Part shown: positions 27,949 to 38,861 of the stretch, piece after piece
Layout: every line of letters starts with the position of its first letter
Numbering within the stretch: the stretch's first letter is position 1
Source of the DNA: Malachius bipustulatus
Lineage: Eukaryota; Arthropoda; Insecta; Coleoptera; Melyridae
Length of the DNA stretch: 64,000 nucleotides
Assembly: GCA_910589415.1 (NCBI GenBank)
Contig: OU342633.1
Coordinates: 52,322,404-52,386,403 of the forward strand
Direction of reading: 5' to 3'
Program-made: the position numbers and the translations under genes
The notes under the pieces: generated by a model
What the model saw: the letters and a program-made list of their open reading frames with translations, nothing else
What the model was told of the DNA's origin: nothing
The model's database searches: none

Positions 27949-30265
27949 TTACTCTGACCCCACTAAATTCCCCAGTACGAGAAACACCTTCACGCAATGC
28001 TTGAATTTTTGCGGCTCCTTATTCTCGGCGGTCGACGCAATCGTATTGGTGTAGACGTGCTGCATCGTGAAAGCCGTCACCAGTTCGGTCCCGATCTCCA
28101 AACCAGACCTCGGCTTCACATACAGGCGTACAAAGGCCTTGTTCGACTTCCTCCTAATCACCAACCTGCCAACAAATAAATAAACAATAAGGACGATTTC
28201 CCTTTGTACCAAGGAATTCTTATATAGTGAAAATACTTTCCTCCTGGGTGATTTTAATATTAGCGAGTACTCTGCTCACTTAGATAGTGGTTGTCATACG
28301 GGGCGCATCACATTGTTTCTATCATTCTTAAATATTCTTAGCTATAAACAGTTTAACTATGTGAGAAATACTAATGACAATATTTTGGATTTTGTGGTTT
28401 CTTCTGTGGATTGTGTGGTTGATGCTGCTGATGATGTGTTACTTGATGAAGACTTACATCATCCTGCGCTCCAGGTATCATATAGCCTGAGAGCACCTAG
28501 AATACATTCACTTCATAATTCCTCTAACTGTCATTATAACTTTAGGAGAGCAGACTTCGCTGGATTGTACGAACAAATCAGAGTATTTGACTGGAGTAAC
28601 TTGTTTGATTTAACGGATATTAACTCAGCTTGTGGCTATCTGTATGAGCAGTTATACTCTCTCTTTGATCGGTATGTGCCCAAAACTAGGAGACGAACTT
28701 CTAGCAGAAATTATCCCCCTTGGTTCACCAGGGATATAATTAATACCATTAAATTGAAAGAAAAAGCCTTTAATACGTTTAAAACAACGAAAAATCCCGA
28801 AAGTAAAGCTCTCTTCACTTTTTACAGACGCAAGATTAAGAGAGAGCTGGACATTGCATACAGGGCTTTTATAACTGAGACTGAATCTAGTATCTCACGG
28901 GAACCAAACAACTTCTGGCAGTTTGTACGATATAAGCAGAAATCAGATCATATTCCAGCAACTCTGATTTATGAAGGTGACAGTGTGAGTGGAGTTCGTG
29001 ATATAGTCCAAGCTTTTGCTTCTCACTTTCAATCTGCATACTCCGACCAACAGATTCCAGACACTCCTGCTTTCAACAGACTATGTACTGATATTGTAGA
29101 CATAAAATCTGTTACAGTTGACGAAGTTTATGTTGCATTAAAAAGTTTGAAACCAAAGCATACAGCTGGTCCTGACGGTATACCTGCGTTTCTTGTCCGT
29201 GATTGTGCCACCATTATTTCTCAACCCTTGGCTCATATATTCAATCTGAGTCTTTCGCTTAGCACATTTCCCGATATTTGGAGAAAGTCTAAGATAATTC
29301 CAGTCTTCAAAAAGGGCGGTAGGGAATTTGTAAATAATTACAGGCCGATCGCCATAATGAACAACTTTGCTAAAGTATTTGAACGCGTTGTTTACAACAG
29401 ACTCTCTCGTACTTTATATCATAAAATTTCCCCACATCAGCATGGTTTTGTTTGTGGTAGATCCACGACTACCAACTTGTTTTGCTTAACGCAGTTTATA
29501 GCTGACTCAATCGATTCAGGCTGTCAGGTGGATGTGATTTATACAGATTTCACAAAGGCTTTTGACCGCCTCAATCACGATATCCTTATTTCGAAGCTTC
29601 ACAACCTTGGCCTCTCAGATGGTTTGCTGAAGTTTTTCACATCCTATCTGGCAGACAGAACACAGTTCGTTCAACTCCAGGGACACAAATCCGAGGAGTT
29701 TGTAGTCAGATCTGGCGTACCACAAGGTTATATCTTTGGCCCTCTTCTTTTTGTCCAATACATAGATGACATTTGCAACAACTTGAATGTGCCTTTTCTT
29801 ATTTACGCTGATGACCTAAAACTTTTCTGTCAGATCAGGGACTCTCAAGACTGTTTTATACTGCAAGAAAACCTAGATTCTTAGTGACATAAATTTTGCT
29901 GTTCCTCAGGCCAACCTGAGGGGTAGTAATATGTTCTACCTGAAATTGGCTAGAACTAACTTATCTGCCAGATCACCTATAAGTGTTATGTGTTCGAACT
30001 TCAATGGCGTGTGTCAGTTTTGTGATTTGAACTTCTCAAGTTTGGGTGTTATCAAACGGGTTGCATTGGACAGATTCCATGGCATGGCACTTTGACTAGG
30101 TTATTTGTTTGTTATTTACCTTTATTGTTATCCTTCATAATTGCGTTAATTTTTGTTTTGTTTTTTTTCTTTTGTTACTATAAGAAATTGTTATTTCAAG
30201 ATACCATATTGTATCTATTTTCGTATGTAGTCCTGTAAATGGGTGTTCCTGTTGGGCTAATAAAG

Positions 30266-30296
<31 letters not shown>

Positions 30297-31186
30297 GATA
30301 GAGTATTGCAGTGGAGTACGTCCAACAGCTTAGCACTCAACCCTGGCAAATGCTCTGTGATGTCCTTCACAACAAAAAGAAATGTTATAATGTCATGATT
30401 ATATATTGGCTGGTAATATACTCAATCGACCATCAAAGTTGACTGATCTGGGAATTGTGTTTGATCCTAAACTGTCTTTTACTCATCACATTAATGATCT
30501 TGCTTGTAAGTGTTACAAAACATTGGGATACATTATTCGGCGAGCACGTGAATTTTCTTCAAGTCGCACTATAATAATTTTATTTAATGCCTTCATATCG
30601 TCACGTGTTGCATATGCTGGTATTGTCTGGTGGCCATTCTATTCTGTGCATGTAAATAGTATTGAAAGTATTCTTCGGAGATTTCTTAAGTACCTTGCGT
30701 TTAGAGAAGATGGGCTTTACCCAGCTATTGGTTTTCCACAGACTGACCTGCTTAGGAGATTCAGTTTTGTATCCTATGCAGACCGCCACAAATTTTCTGC
30801 ACTGCTTTTCTTACATGGAATACTCCACTCAAAAGTGGATTGTTCAGACATTCTGCATATGCTGAATTTCAAAATCCCAAGACCAACTGCCCGAAGTCAT
30901 ATCTGTTTTGCTCTCCCAGCCTCAAGAACAAATGTTCACAAGTTTTCACCACTCCACGACATCTGTGGTATTTATAATGCATATTGCGATGTCTTGGACA
31001 TCTTTTGCTGTTCTGTTGGGGACATTTCAGTGTGTTTATTTGAGTAGGTAGGTAGTTCGGTTACCTGTATTACTATTGTTAAAATTGATTTGTATGTTTG
31101 CACAGCTTCTGCTCACCTTAAATGTGATTTTTTAGTTGTAGAGTCATACAGTAATTGGGGTATAACCCTGTTGTAATGACAAATTG

Positions 31187-31225
<39 letters not shown>

Positions 31226-33698
31226 AAGTTAATATTCTGAAAGGTAAACATGAGCAATTGGATGTCCTGACAGGTGACAGTACAAAAAGTACTCCTTCCT
31301 TGCGTTACAAGTTCTTTGTGTATTATTATCATCGCTAACAACGCTATTATACTAATCAATGATTGTTGAATTTAATGGTACAATAAAGAGATTTATTATT
31401 ATATTATTATTATTATTGTCTTGTACTATGGCCAAGAGCAACTGTTCTAAAAGAAGAAGATTGATGTTTTACACATTTGACAATTCTCATTTGTTAACAA
31501 TGACAATCGACAGTTACATAGCTGTTGCTTCCAAGTGTGAAGGATCTTCCTCCGTTACTAAACAAGCCATTAAAGTGTAGGGAGAATAAGAAGTTTTGTA
31601 AGACGACCAAGAGCAACTGCTCTAAAAGATTTGACATTTTAGACATTTGGAAATTCACATTTGTTGACACAATGACAGTCGACAGTTACAATAGATGAAG
31701 TGAATGATCAATCAGCAAAATTCAATATAAACATGTCAATAATGTCAAACATTACAGACAGAAACATTTTATAATAAAAAGCTAAATTTTTTTTCTCTAA
31801 GTTCTTTTTTTTCTTCAAGAATTCAATTTGAAGGCCAGTTATAAATTCAAACAAAAATATTGGTCGAAGAAGTCATGATTCGCACATGTCTAATGAGTAA
31901 TGAATGATGTGACAGGTGACAAGTGACACATGACCGACTCACTTAGGATCATCCTGGATGTGCTGAGTCTCGGCGGAATCGTCGTACTCTGCGGCATCGT
32001 CGCGCGGTGGAAGCACAAAAGTACTCTCGGGCAGGACCATGTCCGCGTTGGGGTTGGTAGCGAGAGGACGCGGACGAACCGTGATCGACGGTTGCCGGGA
32101 CGGCAAATTCAGCAAGCTGGTCGGTTGACTAGTCGACGAGAGAATCACATGATCGGTTGATTTCTACAAAAAAAAAAAAAACAGACAGTCATCTCTAACC
32201 AATAAATCTAAACTTGAAGACTTCTAAGAAAAAAGAGGTAAAACCGGCAGGACACTTACGATCTCGGTGATATTCAAAGACTGATGGATCGTCTCCTTCA
32301 TCTCGGACGGTTCCTCCTGGTGATCGATGGGTAGGAAAGCGACCGTGGTCTGGTGCTGGGTTGGGTTCGTGAACTTCACGATCAGTTCACACTCGCGTCC
32401 CTCGCGCAACGGCTCGACCGTCACGATCCTGACCTCGGGAATGTGATAGCTGGGGGATGAAGATTACGAGAGGTGTGATGAGAACAAAAATTACTGGAGA
32501 ACAAGAGACACTCACTAGGCGAACAGTTGTATCTTGAATTTGACCGAACTGGGATTGAACTCGGGCTTGCTGACGTTGTGCTCGCAGGAGCGGCAGCGCA
32601 GCGAACGCTTGATCGAAAGCTGCTTGTGCACAGGGAAGAGCAACGAAGTCGTCTCCGGCTGGGAGTCAGGCTGCAGGAAGCGCTGTCTGAGAGTTGTGAC
32701 TGCAATGAGAGATACAGGAGTCACGGCGTCTTATTATGTTACTTTGCTTTTGTGATTAAAAAAAGACCCCTAAGCAAACCCTGTTCTTTACCTTCCAGCA
32801 AATCGACAGGCTGGTTGAAGAGAGCCTCGGGTAATTCGGGAACGTCCTCTGTAGCGGTAGCCGGGTCTGGTTCACGGACGGTCAGTTTCTGTAGCAACGG
32901 GCTCATATCTTGCGGGAGACCGAGACGCCGGCGCAGGGATGCCTGGGTTACACCTGTCCTCTCCTGAAATAGCAATAATATCACATCTTTTTATTTTTAA
33001 TGACTTATAATAATTTGCACGTACTGTGTATGAAATGTACTTGTTTCTCTGCTTCTTTTTCTCTCGTTCCATTCGCTGCTTGTCTGCCAGTACCATTGCT
33101 TTATATTTATCGATGATGTCTTGTAGACGATTAGCGTGGACGTTCTCCCTTTCAGGCCAAGCACCGCTCACTGTAATGTTATTGAAAATCAAGTAAAAAT
33201 TGAGAGCCTCCTCCGCCTCTAATCCTTTCCGGATCATAATTCAATATTTTTTTCAGCCTTACCGACAGTCTGATCAGGTATTCCGACATCCCTCGAGCTC
33301 CAGTGACAGAAGAGACAAGCGAGATAATACGACTTCTTAGGGGGAGTCTTGGGGTCGTCGGTTGCGGCTGCAGATTTGGCAGCCACTCGCGTCGACAGCT
33401 CCTGTCGGCAGCTAGGACAATTGAAGCAGTTCCCGCAACGGTTGCGTTTGAGCCTCGCCTCCGATGAAGGTAAGTTCTCGCTGCACTTGCCACAGAAGTG
33501 ACTGTCGACCTGGGAAAGAAAAGCGAGATATTAGATAAGACTTGATGGCCTTATTGGGGATGTTACCTCGTGACAGACGCAGAATCCGCAGCGGAGCTCG
33601 CAGCAGTACCTGCAGAAGTAGAGCTGGGAGATTGGTTTTAACAGGCCGCAAGTGCAGGAGTAGTTGACGACTTCCGGACCGGTTATATGGGGGGCCAT
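27949..33698 (-). CDS. DCTN4: Dynactin subunit 4 (p62)
   Basis: Pointed-end subunit of dynactin, the cytoplasmic dynein activator. Eight exons (minus): 33698-33567, 33509-33263, 33170-33025, 32963-32792, 32699-32516, 32449-32260, 32163-31943 and 28165-27949. Junction phases are 0,1,0,1,2,0,2 and all borders are GT-AG, giving 458 residues against about 460 in animals. The N-terminus has the RING-like Cys pairs of p62 (C-R-Y-C, C-V-C-H, C-G-K-C, C-G-N-C, C-P-S-C). Further conserved blocks are [51 protein letters not shown] with IQDDP, and a C-terminal [12 protein letters not shown] and KEPQKF. A Lys/Arg-rich coiled stretch ([15 protein letters not shown]) lies in exon 3. Intron 7 is 3.8 kb because a LINE inserted there in the opposite orientation. 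Nothing suggests loss of function. Confidence 0.96.
28217..29884 (+). pseudogene. LINE ORF2: endonuclease end and reverse transcriptase
   Basis: In frame from about 28217: the endonuclease motif LLGDFNIS, later the catalytic-His region (DEDLHHPAL), then the RT domain with [36 protein letters not shown] and the catalytic YADD at about 29802-29815. The ORF lacks the N-terminal part of the endonuclease (the first ~150 residues of the domain) and ends early at 29884 inside a later insertion. The protein would have reverse-transcribed LINE RNA at a nicked target. One residue pattern is degenerate: the usual S-x-L-G-P after GVPQG reads YIFGP. Confidence 0.88.
29879..30294 (+). mobile_element. LINE 3' tail inserted within the LINE
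   Basis: A 416-bp block flanked by TAGAT (29874-29878 and 30295-30299), the target-site duplication. It begins with an open frame encoding the end of a LINE protein (to TGA at about 30093, contains a CQFCDLNF motif), then a 3' UTR and a (TTA)n/ATT tail at 30267-30294. The break splits the host LINE reading frame exactly (…ENLD | RVLQWSTS…). It is a heavily 5'-truncated copy of a different LINE family. Confidence 0.8.
30295..31047 (+). pseudogene. LINE ORF2 C-terminal part
   Basis: Continuation of the RT protein after the nested insertion: [15 protein letters not shown], a stop/frame break near 30390, then an open frame at 30406-31047 with [15 protein letters not shown], a thumb-like region and the LINE C-terminus, ending in TAG. 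Typical for degraded LINEs. Confidence 0.8.
31227..31942 (-). other. DCTN4 intron 7, segment 3' of the LINE in plus coordinates
   Basis: A pair of imperfect tandem segments: GCAACTGTTCTAAAAGAAGA near 31438 recurs as GCAACTGCTCTAAAAGATTT near 31613, each followed by TTTGACAATT/TTTGGAAATT and a GACAGTTACA phrase. This is a direct duplication of about 175 bp. No gene. Confidence 0.45.
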
Positions 33699-34259
33699 TC
33701 TGTTTTTTTTTCAACAGAAAAAACGATGCGTTTTTAGAGGAATTATATCACAAGACTTTATTGATAATTTTTGAGTTGAAGTTGAAATACCACACTGCAC
33801 ACACCATAGACCTAGAATATAAGCACACACACACACACACACTGACTCACGAACACGGAATAAAAAATTAAATAATTGTAGTAATTGTACCAACTACCAA
33901 TACCAAATAATTAATAAAAATTAATTACAATATTATCGAATGAATACCTTAGAGTTGAGTTAACTCGCACACTAAATCCACACCGAACCCGGGAAATTAA
34001 CAACAATTTAATTCTTTACATGTAAACAATTCAGCTTACAAAGTCAATTTTTTGTAATGAACGTAAAGAATGTAAAAAATTATTTTACTATGATTAAAGG
34101 GTTATGAAATCTGAGATTTTAAAATTTATCACCTACTTACTGATCGTCCACGTCTCCACGTCCACTAATTTTTGAATAAAGTAATGGGTATGGGTAAATT
34201 AAATAAAAAAAACGATTTACTCGTTTACATGAGAAAGTTTAGTAAGTCTCTGATAAATA
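33699..34259. other. DCTN4 upstream region
   Basis: 5' flank of DCTN4 with a (CA)n microsatellite at about 33824-33842. No recognisable core promoter motif. Otherwise AT-rich. Confidence 0.4.
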
Positions 34260-35081
34260 GACGCCGTCAGTGTGACGTCACAGGGCGGGGCTAAGCGGTT
34301 CTGGTTCCATACAAACAAACCCTTCACGTGGTCATTGTTGTCAGTTGTCGTGTTTTTTCCTGAAGTTTGACGTGATGTTTTCACCCCCGCCAGTCGCCAA
34401 TTGCCATTGACATCGAAGTGATTAGTGAATCCATTACTGAAGTCATTAGTGATGCTAATGATGCCATTAGTGAATGAATACTGAATATTTTAGTTTCATT
34501 AAAATTAGGCAGTTCAGTTAGGTACTTTAGTTATAGTTTATAGTACGTCTGTCGGTATTTATTTATTGATTGAGTGGTTTGATTTGGGTGTTCCCGTAAA
34601 ATTCCAAGTTTATCCTCAGTTTGTTTTACGAAGAAACCAAAGAATTTTCCAAAGGTGAAAATGCTGTAGAATCTGGCCATGTTGAGAGAATGGAGTTCGA
34701 GGCGGAACTTAAAATAATTCGTGGAACAGTACCCGCCAGCATGAAAACAAAACCTAATACCTAGCGTTGAGGTAAGAATATCCTGCTAGCAAATTCAACA
34801 GGTAGTGGCAACTGGCAATGGGTTAATTGTTTTTTTTAATTTACAAATTGAATTGAAGGATGATTATATATCTCATTGGGAAAAGTATAGTTGTTGTCCT
34901 AAGGGTATAAAATGCCATCACATTTGCAGCACTTTTGAAGATCTACTAATGAGAGACCTCATTAGAGCTGTGATGTTTGACGAGACAACTTTCATCAGAA
35001 CTGGCAAACCTGTAAACAACGTTTGTTTGTATGGAACCCTGGCCGTTGGCCCCGCCCACTGACGTCATCACTGTCGGCGTC
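34260..35081. mobile_element. Inverted-repeat element, copy 2 (uninterrupted)
   Basis: Terminal repeats of about 60 bp: left GACGCCGTCAGTGTGACGTC to about 34320, right its reverse complement from about 35022 to 35081, sharing TGACGTCA and GGTTCCATACAAACAAAC. It contains what looks like exon sequence with a GAG|GTAAGA donor near 34770 and, in copy 1, a TTTACAG acceptor. The downstream open frame runs KDDYISHWEKYSCCPKG through FDETTFIRTGKP to the terminus. This could be a captured gene fragment or a transposase relic; I do not recognise the family. The TA at 34787-34788 is the empty site for the transposon in copy 1. Confidence 0.75.
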
Positions 35082-38000
35082 TTTACTAATAAAACTAAAC
35101 TATCTTCTCAAATCTTGTGCCTTGTGCCCAGCAACAGCTGACACCAAACAAATTCTTTACATTGTTTATGTGTTTTTACATTGCTTGCGCATTCTTTACA
35201 TTGTTTGAGCATTCTTTACATTGTTTCCATTTTCCTTACATGAAAAGTGTAGAGAATATTTATACATTACACATAAACGCAATAAACGCCCATCCCTGAC
35301 GTGCCATGTCCACTCCACTTACGGGCGCTAGGCGCTAGCAATATATTTAGAACTTTAGAAGTATTATATGATGATTACTGTGAATAAGGGATTTTGTATT
35401 GTGCCATAAAATAACGTTTGCGTTTGAGAGTGTATGTATCAATCAATAAGGAAAGAAAAATTTACATTACGAGTGTTGAAATTTCAATATTTTAGGTGAA
35501 CTGGTGAACATTGAATGCTGTTGGCAGCACGGTTTTGATGTTATTAATAATGTCAGTATCAGTCAGTGGCCTGCTGATGTCAATGTCAATAATTAATAAT
35601 AGTAATAGTAATGTTGTTGGTCTTTCCTTGTGGTCTTCATGTTCATGACATCATGACATCAATCATAATCATGATCAGTGATCACAAAGAAGATCATGCA
35701 TGTGTAATGTAAACTACCTTTTAAAAATTGAGATCCTGCGTCATGCGCAGTAAATTCAGTAATGTGGCCCCCAGACTGAATGGTTTTGAAAAAGAAGAAC
35801 CCCTTTGACGTTTGAAATGGGAACTTGTCTGTCATGAGTGACTGTTTGGATTTCCCGCCCTGAAGGTTTGATTTGAATTTAAAGTTCTCCCTCCCTGATT
35901 TCAAATAAATGACCACATCACTTACTTACCGTTTGTGGTCGTCGTTTACCTTTGGCTCATGATTTACCTGGGCTCGTGTTTTACCTTTTGGCTCGTGATC
36001 GTCTAGCTTTTCACCTGTTTTGGACCATCCGTCGTGTTCGTAGTAACCTTATTTTGGTTCGTTCGTAGCAAACGCTACGAAAATACTTTGAGAGAGTCTT
36101 TTGTTGAGAGATAGGAGATTTGATTTAAAAGACAGAGTTTCCCCTTGAATGAATTGATTTATTGACTTTTTAAATTGATTTGAATGTTTAGTCTGTTTAC
36201 CCAGTGATCCCAAAAAGGGTTTTCCTCCTAAGAAAGTTTATAGTCACGAGGAAAAAAAGAAAACCCAGTGAAAAGAACCGACCTCGGACTTGCAAAGTGC
36301 CAAGAAATAAAATACAAAAATATACAAGAAAAACACACAACGAAACACATACAATGAAACGACGACATGTTAGAATCAAGCATTCGCTTGGGCGTTGAGG
36401 GGTGAGAACTAATCTCTTGTATTATGGTAACCTATCATTTTAACGTTAGTCTTTGCGAACCGTTTAGTACCTGTAAAGAAAATACATAACAAAACACACA
36501 TAAATTTAGACCCTTTGATGCACGAAGCCCAATCGACTTTCAATACACCTCGGCAGACTAATAGAAAAGACGTAATAAAACACACATAAATTAGACCTTG
36601 TTGATGCGAGAAGCCTCATCGACTTTCAACACACCCCGGACTAATAGCAAATAAATAAAATCGATTCCAAAGGACATCCAACGTTAAAATGAGACATAAC
36701 CTATACAACAGATTGAAGCGTCGTTGTCTGACGTTGCGATTCGTGAATCAAACATGCAAAATCATATCGCCGTTTCATTTAGGATTTTACATAAAATACA
36801 CCAGGACAAAAACATAAAATACAAGAGACACAACACATAACATCGTCACCGTTTTGGTGCTAAATTGACATTGATAAACAAATCTGTTATATTCAGGAAG
36901 ACCACATTTTATCTTTCTATTTCAAGGACTCATACCTCCTGAAAAGGAAACAAGACACACAAAATGCATAAAAACAAATAAATAGATCAGGCGAGTAAAT
37001 AAATGGCAGCAGGTAAATAAATATAGGTCAGAGCATGTAAATCAGTAGCAATCATCAAAATAAATATATAGTTTAGAGTCCAGGAAATATGGAATACAAA
37101 ATGAGGCCAAACATATTATATAGCAGAGGCGTTATCGATCCGTAAAAAGACAGTCCTCGATAACAATTTAGAAAAGAAATCAAATTCATCTGTACGTGTG
37201 TCCGCTCGCATTTCAAAACAATAAAATTTCAATTTAAATAAAATGATTAATGATCAAAACCTCAACATGGCAATTTTGTTTGACGAAAATGACAAAGAAG
37301 TTAAAATTCACCAATAAAATGCAATCAAAGACATAATAAAATTATACAGTGTGATCGTTTAAATAGTTTCATGAATAAAATGTAAATAAAATTGTTGAGA
37401 GCAGAAAAAGTTGAAAATACAAAGAAAATGTGAACATGGTAAAATAAATTGTTAGAGAAATGTGCTTGATCAAAATAATAATAATAATAATAATCAAAAA
37501 GGCATGTGCTGATTCAAGATTTCAATAAATAAATTTAAATAATTCAAATAAACAAAGACATTAAAAAATGAAACGTGTTGTAAAATGAATCATGCTTTCT
37601 GCAAAACGTGGCGTCATACAATTGGTGTAGGTAGCCTACCATCAAGGAGGGCCCCATTTGATTTTAATGAGATAAAATTAAAAGTCGAGCAGCACGTGTT
37701 AATTTACCAATTAAAATAGATAGCAATTGTAAACCTCTTTACACACAGAAATAATTATTAAAACGCTATGGGCATGGGCCCCATAACAAATTAAACAAAA
37801 GCCACGTGCGCCTCCTTACCATTGTCTTTTTAAATAAATGAATGTTTCAAACAATAAATAAACAGTAAAAGGTAAGAGCTAGCCTCTTGTAATATTGCAA
37901 TAACAAATAAATAAGTAAAAATAAACTCACGTGCTATAAATAAACAAATAACAAAATGCTGCGGAGAATATCACCAAAAACAGCTGAGCTTGACCGCCCG

Positions 38001-38525
38001 TGTTCACTCTCTCGATGTCAGTAATAAAGTGAAGTCTGAATGCTGAGAGTCGACTAATGACAAAATGCCGTAGCACGTTTTTTGGATACATCGAGTGACG
38101 GACAAAAATGACGTTTCTGCTTTGAAAGCTTGAAAAGTGACAAGTGACATTTGAATTCATAGAACATAACTGAATAGGATCGACTCTTAAGTTTTCAATT
38201 TTTAAACATGCGCAGTTGTTATATGGTTTGGGTCCTTTCACATGATTCATGATCATTTTATCAAAAGGTAGCTTCATTTTAGCTTAGAAATCGTGCGCAA
38301 TGCGCCATGCGCTACCGGTATGCGCGTGAACAGTGTACCCATTTTTGTACGTCGATCTGTGTCTCTTTATATTAAGTTGTCTTTGTCTCTGCTTGATACG
38401 AAAAACTCTAGATAATATCGTGTTTATTACATTTTTGCATTATACAAATTATATCCATGATTTTTTAAATTCATATCCGGTTTTGTGTAGTTTACAGTAC
38501 AAGGCATCAGATGGCCAACCTTTTT
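35082..38525. other. Long gene-free A-rich region with local duplications
   Basis: No protein-coding or RNA gene recognised. Seen: three CATTCTTTACATTGTTTG-type tandem phrases at 35180-35230; three TTTACCTTTGGCTCATG-like units at 35945-36000; a roughly 100-bp direct duplication at 36490-36650 (each copy AAACACACATAAATT, then ATCGACTTTCAA and GACTAATAG); and two similar phrases GAACTAATCTCTTGTA / GAGCTAGCCTCTTGTA near 36407 and 37876. The plus strand at 36480-37950 is strikingly A-rich and G-poor, as in retroelement leaders, but no coding domain follows. Confidence 0.45.
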
Positions 38526-38593
38526 TTTTGACCTAGGGAACCTGCAATACCGACTATTGTCAGTGTCGGTAATACAGGTTCCCTAGTTTGACC
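38526..38593. mobile_element. 52-bp hAT-like MITE of joined termini, with 8-bp duplication
   Basis: TAGGGAACCTGCAATACCGA at 38534 faces its near reverse complement ending GGTTCCCTA at 38585, with about 10 bp between the arms (20 of 22 arm positions pair). Flanks TTTTGACC (38526-38533) and GTTTGACC (38586-38593) agree at 7 of 8 positions. So even this minimal hairpin carries a hAT-sized target duplication. Confidence 0.75.
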
Positions 38594-38861
38594 CCGTTTT
38601 TATTACATAACCGCTAGCTGTCCGTCCGTATTATTGTCATTTGTCACTCTCACAAATCTCACTGTCACTACATTTGTTTAGGGTTAAGTTAAAATAAAAA
38701 TCCTTAGACTAAAAATCGATCATTCTTATCAGGAAAATTCTTATTCTTATCATATTCATATTTCATAATAATACTGATACTGAATAATAATAAGTAACAA
38801 ATAGGTAATAACAATAATTATTGGAACTTGGGAGCGTAGACTGGCAAGAATAGCAACCAAA
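38594..38861 (+). other. 5' flank of C2H2 array gene
   Basis: AT-rich leader with a TGTCATTTGTCACTCTCAC stretch. No defined promoter motif recognised. Confidence 0.35.

Larger units (their letters stand above)
28200..31226 (+). mobile_element. 5'-truncated LINE retrotransposon in DCTN4 intron 7
   Basis: Plus-strand non-LTR element starting mid-endonuclease and ending in a (TAAA)n tail at 31186-31226. It contains the endonuclease end, reverse transcriptase and C-terminal region. It is interrupted at 29879-30294 by another LINE tail and has an additional frame break near 30390, so it is inactive. Motif style is that of the Jockey/CR1 group of LINEs; the clade is not resolved. Confidence 0.85.

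Noticed and set aside
33179..33714. Minus-strand open frames rich in Arg/Leu
   Set aside because: They are alternative frames of DCTN4 exons 1 and 2.
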